Assembly: GCA_033439265.1 (NCBI GenBank)
Contig: JAVTVX010000012.1
Coordinates: 30,016,761-30,080,760, forward strand
Length of the DNA stretch: 64,000 nt
Source: Dillenia suffruticosa
Taxonomy: Eukaryota; Streptophyta; Magnoliopsida; Dilleniales; Dilleniaceae
Direction: 5' to 3'
Each line of letters opens with the position of its first letter. Position 1 is the stretch's first letter. The notes beneath the pieces are model-generated. The model saw only the letters and a program-made list of their open reading frames with translations, searched no databases and was not told the origin of the DNA. Below are positions 58,901-64,000 of this stretch, piece after piece. The position numbers and the translations under genes are program-made.

Positions 58901-60224
58901 AAAATGGAATGTTTTTCTATTCTACCATTGTATTGGTTTGTTGAATTTAAATGATTTCGATAAAATATATTGGCACACGGATTTGAATTGTTTTGAAGAT
59001 ATGATGAGATGATTTGACTATGTAGGTTGGATGCCTACTAGCTTGAGATGATATGATGATATGATATTTGATAAATTCCGTAACTACGAAGTGCGTTTGT
59101 AGAGGCACCGGGTTGCCCGGATACGCTTCTGTATGAGGTATCCGCAAACGTCATATGCCTAATTGCTATAGGCGCGGCCGGTTGAACCCATTGTAAGGGG
59201 GAGGACGTGTGTAACGCCACCGTCTAGCTCCGGACGTGGTCCTATACACGATAATGAGCTAGCCCCAGCGAACTCATGGCCAACGTCGGGGTAGAGAGCT
59301 ACTTTTGAAAACTCTTTGCATAATAAAACCCCCGATGCGCATATTCTTGGTCATGGTTGACCTTTGTCAAGATTCTTTCGGCTTGCTCTATGATTTACTT
59401 GATTTTAAATGAATACATATATGTATGTTAACGTGTGAATGATTAAATGAGTTCATTTTAGTGAACATATCATGATTTACTATAAAATTTGAATCGTTGA
59501 TTATGAATGATATTATTTGACACTCCAATATTCACCTACACTATTAGTACTTGAGATTAATCCCCTCACTCATTGGCTATCTTTCTTGATACTTATCCCT
59601 CTTATTTTCCTCCTCAGACAGGATTATTGTGCTAGAGCGATGTTTCAGGTTCTAGAGGATTTGATAGCTCGTTGGTGGATTTGAGTATTTATCGGCGGTG
59701 AGATTTAAATTAAGTTGAGATATGAGCTCTGCACTTTATTTTCAATCCTATGAGGTCTTTACCTTGAAATCTGTAGTTGACCGTGTATTTATTACGAGAT
59801 TGACTGTATAATTTATGTATATTTATTTGTGAAACTCTCATATTTCATTTGCATTGAGGCAAATTGTAGTGTTTGAATGTTAACTTGGGAAAATTGATTA
59901 TAAATTATATGAAACTTAGACCCACTCAGTGTGGCGGCTGCTCATGCTTTAGTTGGTCATGATAGTAGAGGTCTGTGACTAAGATTGTTGGTAATTTACT
60001 TAGCCTGTCGTTGTTCTGGATGTTTGCTGTGGTTGGTGGGTTGTTGTGAGGCCGGGATGACCATTTTATTTTATTTACAGGACGATTTTAAATTATACAG
60101 ATTTAAACAGGTTTATTTGTATATGGGAGATTTCCAATTTATGGGGAGGTTCTGTCCGATTTTCTGTAAAATTACAGCCGTCATTCAGGGCAACGGACGG
60201 CTGCTCATGGTTTGGGGCGTGACA
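55932..60224 (+). mobile_element. Very long solo LTR (4.3 kb), chromovirus family
   Basis: It begins TGTAATACC and ends GGGGCGTGACA with the 5-base duplication GAAAT (55927-55931 and 60225-60229). The host integrase frame continues across when it is set aside. The 3' half shares the GGAGTGATCACCCTCCCGTA-type word (about 58674), the conserved core (about 59075-59395) and the terminal CGGCTGCTCATG box with the 2.5-kb LTRs; the 5' half is unrelated or strongly diverged. No coding region is recognised inside, so a solo LTR is the simplest reading. Confidence 0.82.
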
Positions 60225-60229
60225 GAAAT

Positions 60230-60835
60230 AGCGTTTTAAATATTGGTTGAGTCTCTCACTTTGCCCATCCGTTTGAGGATGATATGCACTACTTAGTTGG
60301 ATTTGAGTTCCTACCATTCTGAACAACTCCCGCCAAAATAAATAGTGAAATCTTATCTCTATCAAACACTATGGCATTTGCAGGCCATGTAGCTTGAACA
60401 CCTGATCAACAAAAACTTTGTCCACAGTCATGACAGAATAAGGATGCCGCCAGGCTACAAAATGGCCAAACTTTGTAAGCCTATCAACTATTACCATAAT
60501 AGTGTTTTGGCCCTATGATTCTGGCAATCCTTTAATGAAATCCATATTAATTTGTGACTAGACTTGTGCTAGAATGGGCAGCAGACCAAGATAGGCTACA
60601 TTTTCATGCATATTTTTCTGACACACATTACATTCTTCCACATACTTGACTACAGAAGACTTAAGGGATGGCCAATAAAATATGGATTTAACCCTTCTGA
60701 ATGTACCTTACTGTCCGGTGTGTCCTCCCATTGCTGAGTTATACATGGACTACAATATCTTCCTTCTTAAATTAGAACCAATCCCAACATATATCTTCTA
60801 TTTACATCTCAGAATCCCATCTTTATATTGCACAT
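60230..60835 (-). pseudogene. Integrase N-terminal and core part of the right-hand gypsy element
   Basis: Pieces of the zinc-binding region and the catalytic core can be read: MDFIKGLPES near 60545, IVDRLTKFGHF near 60490, and [20 protein letters not shown] at 60290-60240. The frame stops exactly at the target duplication of the inserted LTR. Internal TAG codons near 60570 and 60520 disable it. Confidence 0.85.
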
Positions 60836-62230
60836 CTATCTACTTTCAGGTTGCGATGTCAACTGAGCTATTAAATTTTGACTTATTTCATCAACCTTAT
60901 AGCTTTGTACTACTTCTTCCACCCATTTAGGTTGCACAGTAGAGAAGGCCATCAGTTCTTGTCCTACTAGAGTCTCTTCATCCTTCATTTCTCTCCTGGA
61001 CAAAGCATCAGCAACTTTGTTTTTCACCATTTTTTTATATTGAATCTCGTAGTCATAACCAAGCAATTTAGTGAGACATTTGTGTTGCAAAGGGCTAGTA
61101 AGTCTCTACTCCAATAGGAATTTATTCAGGCTTTGGTGATCAGTTCTTATTATAAAATGATACCCTAGCAAGTAATGCCTCCACTTACTCATAGCCATTA
61201 CCACTACCATAAGTTCTTTCTCATATATGGATAGTCCCCTACTCTTTAGTCCTAGAGCTTTACTTAGATAGGCAATTGACTACTTTTCCTGCATTAGTAT
61301 AGCTCCCCAACCTTTTGAGCATGCATCTGTCTCAACAACAAAAGACTTAGAAAAATCAGGTAGTCTCATTACACGAGTAGAAGAAATCGTCTCTTTGAGT
61401 TTCTGGAATGCTAAATTAGCTTCCGCGTTCCATATGAAACTATTTTTCTTGAGCAAATCATTTAGAGACCTTGTTATGATTCCATAGTGCTTAACAAACC
61501 TTCTGTAATAATCAGTGAGTCCTAAAAAAGCTCTCAAGCCTTTAACAGATTCAGGTATTGGCCATGCTGCTATACATTCAGTTTTCTGGGTAACAACATG
61601 ACCCAAGTATTTAACTCTATCTCTAGTAACAACATGACCCGAGTATTCAACTTGCTTTTGTGCAAATATACATTTTGAAAGTTTAGCAAAAAGCTGATGT
61701 TGTCTGAGTAGGGAAAGAACTACCTGCAGGTTTATGTATGAGCTACTAAATCAATACTATATATGAGGATGTCATCAAAAAACACAAGGACAAACTTCCT
61801 AAGATAGGCTTGAAAGAGGTGGTTCATTAAGGACTGAAATGTGGTTGGGGCATTAGCCAAACCAAAATACATCACAAGGAATTCGAAGTGACCATGATGA
61901 GTTTGGAAGGTTGTTTTAGGAGTGTCCTAATGTCTGACTCTAATATGATGGTATCTAGATCTTAAATCAAATTTTGAGAATACTTTGGACCCATACAATT
62001 TATCCAATAGTTCATCAATATTAGGAATGAGGTATTTATCCTTAATAGTTTGGTTGTTCAGCTATTTATAATCTACACAAAATCTCCAAGTGTTGTCTTT
62101 TTTTTTTAACTAATAGAACAAGTGAGGCGAAAGGGCTCTTACTAGGCTTAACAATGCCATTACTCAACATCTCATGAACTTGCTTTTCAATTTTAAACTT
62201 TTAGGAATAGGGATATCTATATGGTTTAAG
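60836..62230 (-). pseudogene. Reverse transcriptase and RNase H of the right-hand gypsy element
   Basis: The reverse transcriptase reads MLSNGIVKPSKSPFASLVLL, VDYK then a stop, [14 protein letters not shown], and a catalytic box FFDDILIYS near 61790. RNase H begins in 61606-61280 (FLGLTDYYRRFV, FVVETDACSKGWGAILMQ) and ends in 61090-60836 with NKVADALSRRE. Stops in the reverse transcriptase include TAG near 62063 and 61929. A 36-base segment is tandemly repeated at about 61590-61652. Confidence 0.88.
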
Positions 62231-62427
62231 TTTGAAGGGTTGGGATTCAGGTTTTAAATCTATAGGGTGATAATGGTATCTTTCAGGAGGTAAAGAAGTA
62301 AGTGGTTGAAAAACATCATCATATTGTTTCAATAAAATTTTTATCTCTACAGGTGTTTCTATCCCTGAAATCTATAGGGTGATCATGGTATCTTACTGAA
62401 ATCAATGGAAGCACATGCCTGCAACTG

Positions 62428-62991
62428 CTACTGTCTAAATGCTCTGGTATCCTTTCCTCTAACAAGTTTCATTTTGGGATACTGGGCATTACCTTCTAAA
62501 ACTATCTCATCTTTTCCTTTAAAAAACCTAACTTGTAGTTGCTTGAAGTCAAAAGTGATAGGGCTGAAATGGTACATCCAATCTACTCCTAAAACTACAT
62601 CCCATTTGCCCAAATTAATTACCCTCAAGTTGAATAAGAAAGCATAGCCTTGTGTTTTCCATTTAGCATTCTTAACTTCTGTGTAGCTAGAAACTACACT
62701 ATCATCTACTATAATAGTATGCAAAGGTGTTGATGGTTCAGCCTTCAATTGCAATTCTTGCATTATTCTATGATTTAGGAAACTGTTCAAGTTATCAATA
62801 TCAACCAGAATGGCTATGGTAGTTTTATTCATTAGCCCTTGTAGTGCTATGGTCTTCCTTGTTAAGGAATCTAATAATGTACAGAGGGATATGTGTATGG
62901 GATTACCTGCAGTTTCCTTCAACTCCTCTTGTTCTTCCTCCACTTCAGCAGACTCCCATCCTGTAGCCTCTTCTGCCAGTATCAAGTTCAA
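62428..62991 (-). pseudogene. Protease region of the right-hand gypsy element, active site altered
   Basis: An open frame of 187 codons has the retropepsin layout: ALQGLMNKTTIAILVDIDNLN, then VINLGKWDVVLGVDWMYH, the conserved C-terminal motif. In the first motif the expected D-S/T-G is D-I-D, so the catalytic triad is lost although the frame is open. Confidence 0.82.
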
Positions 62992-63009
62992 GCCTTTGAC
63001 CTTGCACTG

Positions 63010-63060
63010 ATGACCTGGGTCACATTTTCTTCACATTTGTAACATAATTGGTTATTTCTT
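63010..63060 (-). pseudogene. Zinc-knuckle remnant of gag
   Basis: On the minus strand LCYKCEE and a decayed histidine/cysteine region match a CCHC knuckle at the gag-protease junction. The second half of the knuckle is lost. Confidence 0.5.
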
Positions 63061-63311
63061 CTATGCTGAATTTCTTGAGGAGTTAGCTTCTATGGTATAC
63101 CTCTTTCCACAACATTCATGCTCTGACTTCTTTGAAATGCCGTTGTCTGTTTTTTTGCAGGAAAGTTTAATCCCTTTTCCTTTCCCAGACTTCTTTCATT
63201 CACAGCTTCAACCTTGTTCCAAGAAGTGATTATTTTACTTTTTAGTCACTTCTAAGGACTGCTCTTGTAACACAGCAACTTCAAATGCTTGTAGTAGGGT
63301 ATTAGGTTTCA

Positions 63312-63894
63312 TCAATCTGAGCATGGGTTTAACTCCTCTTTGAGTCCACCAATGAAGCTAGGTACAAAGTAAGACTCTAACGAACTGGGATTTCTTATCA
63401 ACATCAGGGACCATAGTTCTTCAAACCTCTCTTGATACTCCATCACTGAACCAGTCTGTTGCAATTTATTGAGCTCTTCAACCTTATCTTGCATTTCTTT
63501 TTTTATCAAATCTTTGACACAGTAGTTTGGAGAACTCCTCCCATTCTACCATCCCTTTTGCCATTCGTATGCCTTGATACCAAATATTAACTAAATAAAA
63601 TTCCATAGTTTCCATCCATAAATTGCATGGAATATGGTAGATCATGAAAAATTTGTGAAATTTTCTTATCCAACTTCGAGGCTCTACACCTGAGAATGTG
63701 GGTAACTCAATTCTTGGATGGTTAGGAACTGAAGTCTTAGGATTAATCTCCTTTCTAACAAGTTTTGCATCAGTCTTCCTTTTGTACCCCATTAAAGTAG
63801 GTAGCAAGGAGGGAGGTGGACTCTTATTCACCTCTGACTCTTCATCTCCATCTTTGCATAATTTCCTTGAAAGGGCATTGAATTGAAATTCCAT
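63312..63894 (-). pseudogene. gag (capsid region) of the right-hand gypsy element
   Basis: Frame 63894-63484 includes RIELPTFSGVEPRSWIRKFH and WEEFSKLLCQRFDKK, typical of gypsy gag. Frame 63509-63312 continues it (QQTGSVMEYQERFEELWSLM) after a frameshift in a run of eight A/T bases at about 63500. The start of gag lies near 63894 or farther right. Confidence 0.85.
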
Positions 63895-64000
63895 TTAAGT
63901 CATGGCAACTCCATCTTTTTGTCCATCTGTTCCTTCAATTGCTCGTGCTCTACCTGCAGTTCTTGAATTCGTAACTCATGTTTTTTGTTGTGTTCTTCCA

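Larger units (their letters stand above)
54830..64000 (-). mobile_element. Ty3/gypsy retrotransposon with chromodomain, minus strand, runs off the right edge
   Basis: Order from the right edge leftward: gag (63894-63312), zinc knuckle (about 63060-63010), protease (62991-62428), reverse transcriptase (about 62230-61500), RNase H (to 60836), integrase (60830-60230 and 55926-55330), chromodomain-like end (about 55330-55215), a polypurine AGGACAAGGAGAA, and a 3' LTR starting TGTTAAAG at 55188. A 4.3-kb solo LTR splits the integrase. Many stops; not autonomous. The 5' LTR lies beyond 64000. Its left end near 54830 is approximate. Confidence 0.85.

Overview
The window is nuclear DNA of a flowering plant, most likely a eudicot. 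The evidence is intron-containing genes with plant-type splice sites, TATA boxes and a secreted pectinase of the plant polygalacturonase (GH28) family, embedded in Ty3/gypsy, Ty1/copia, CACTA and SINE-like transposons. The species cannot be told from the sequence. Only two apparently intact protein-coding genes were found, both on the minus strand.

Layout. A tandem segmental duplication fills the left 70% of the window: unit 1 (1-12893), unit 2 (12894 to about 45028) and a short partial unit 3 (about 45029-45760). Without later insertions each full unit is about 10.4 kb. Each holds a complete four-exon polygalacturonase gene (A at 2144-5898; B at 29730-32895) and, downstream of it, an extra promoter plus first exon with no exons 2-4 visible (872-997; 28478-28603). 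The units differ by insertions that can be read against the empty site in the other unit: a 2.5-kb solo LTR in unit 1 (8524-11055, duplication TTCTA), a 14.7-kb Tekay/Del-like chromovirus in unit 2 (13075-27776, duplication TAAAC), and a 7.0-kb CACTA transposon in unit 2 (37223-44227, duplication ATT). A second CACTA copy (15334-21972, duplication TAT) lies inside the protease region of the chromovirus, giving three nested levels.

The right 18 kb is a transposon graveyard: a decayed minus-strand gypsy element (48700-53392) with a small CACTA-like element in one LTR (49515-50327), a PIF/Harbinger-like scrap (about 54395), and a second minus-strand gypsy element (about 54830 to beyond the right edge) whose integrase is split by a 4.3-kb solo LTR (55932-60224, duplication GAAAT).

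Most unusual points. All three CACTA-type elements carry the same composite module: a tRNA-derived segment with A and B boxes at tRNA-like spacing, a short T/A-rich linker, then a strongly GC-rich minisatellite. The two large CACTA copies each contain two similar leader/first-exon blocks pointing outward. Identity between the duplicated units is a mosaic, near 99% around the pectinase gene and roughly 87-94% elsewhere, which suggests gene conversion. The orphan first exons have a GAA/TTC expansion in the leader whose length sets whether an upstream ATG is in frame.
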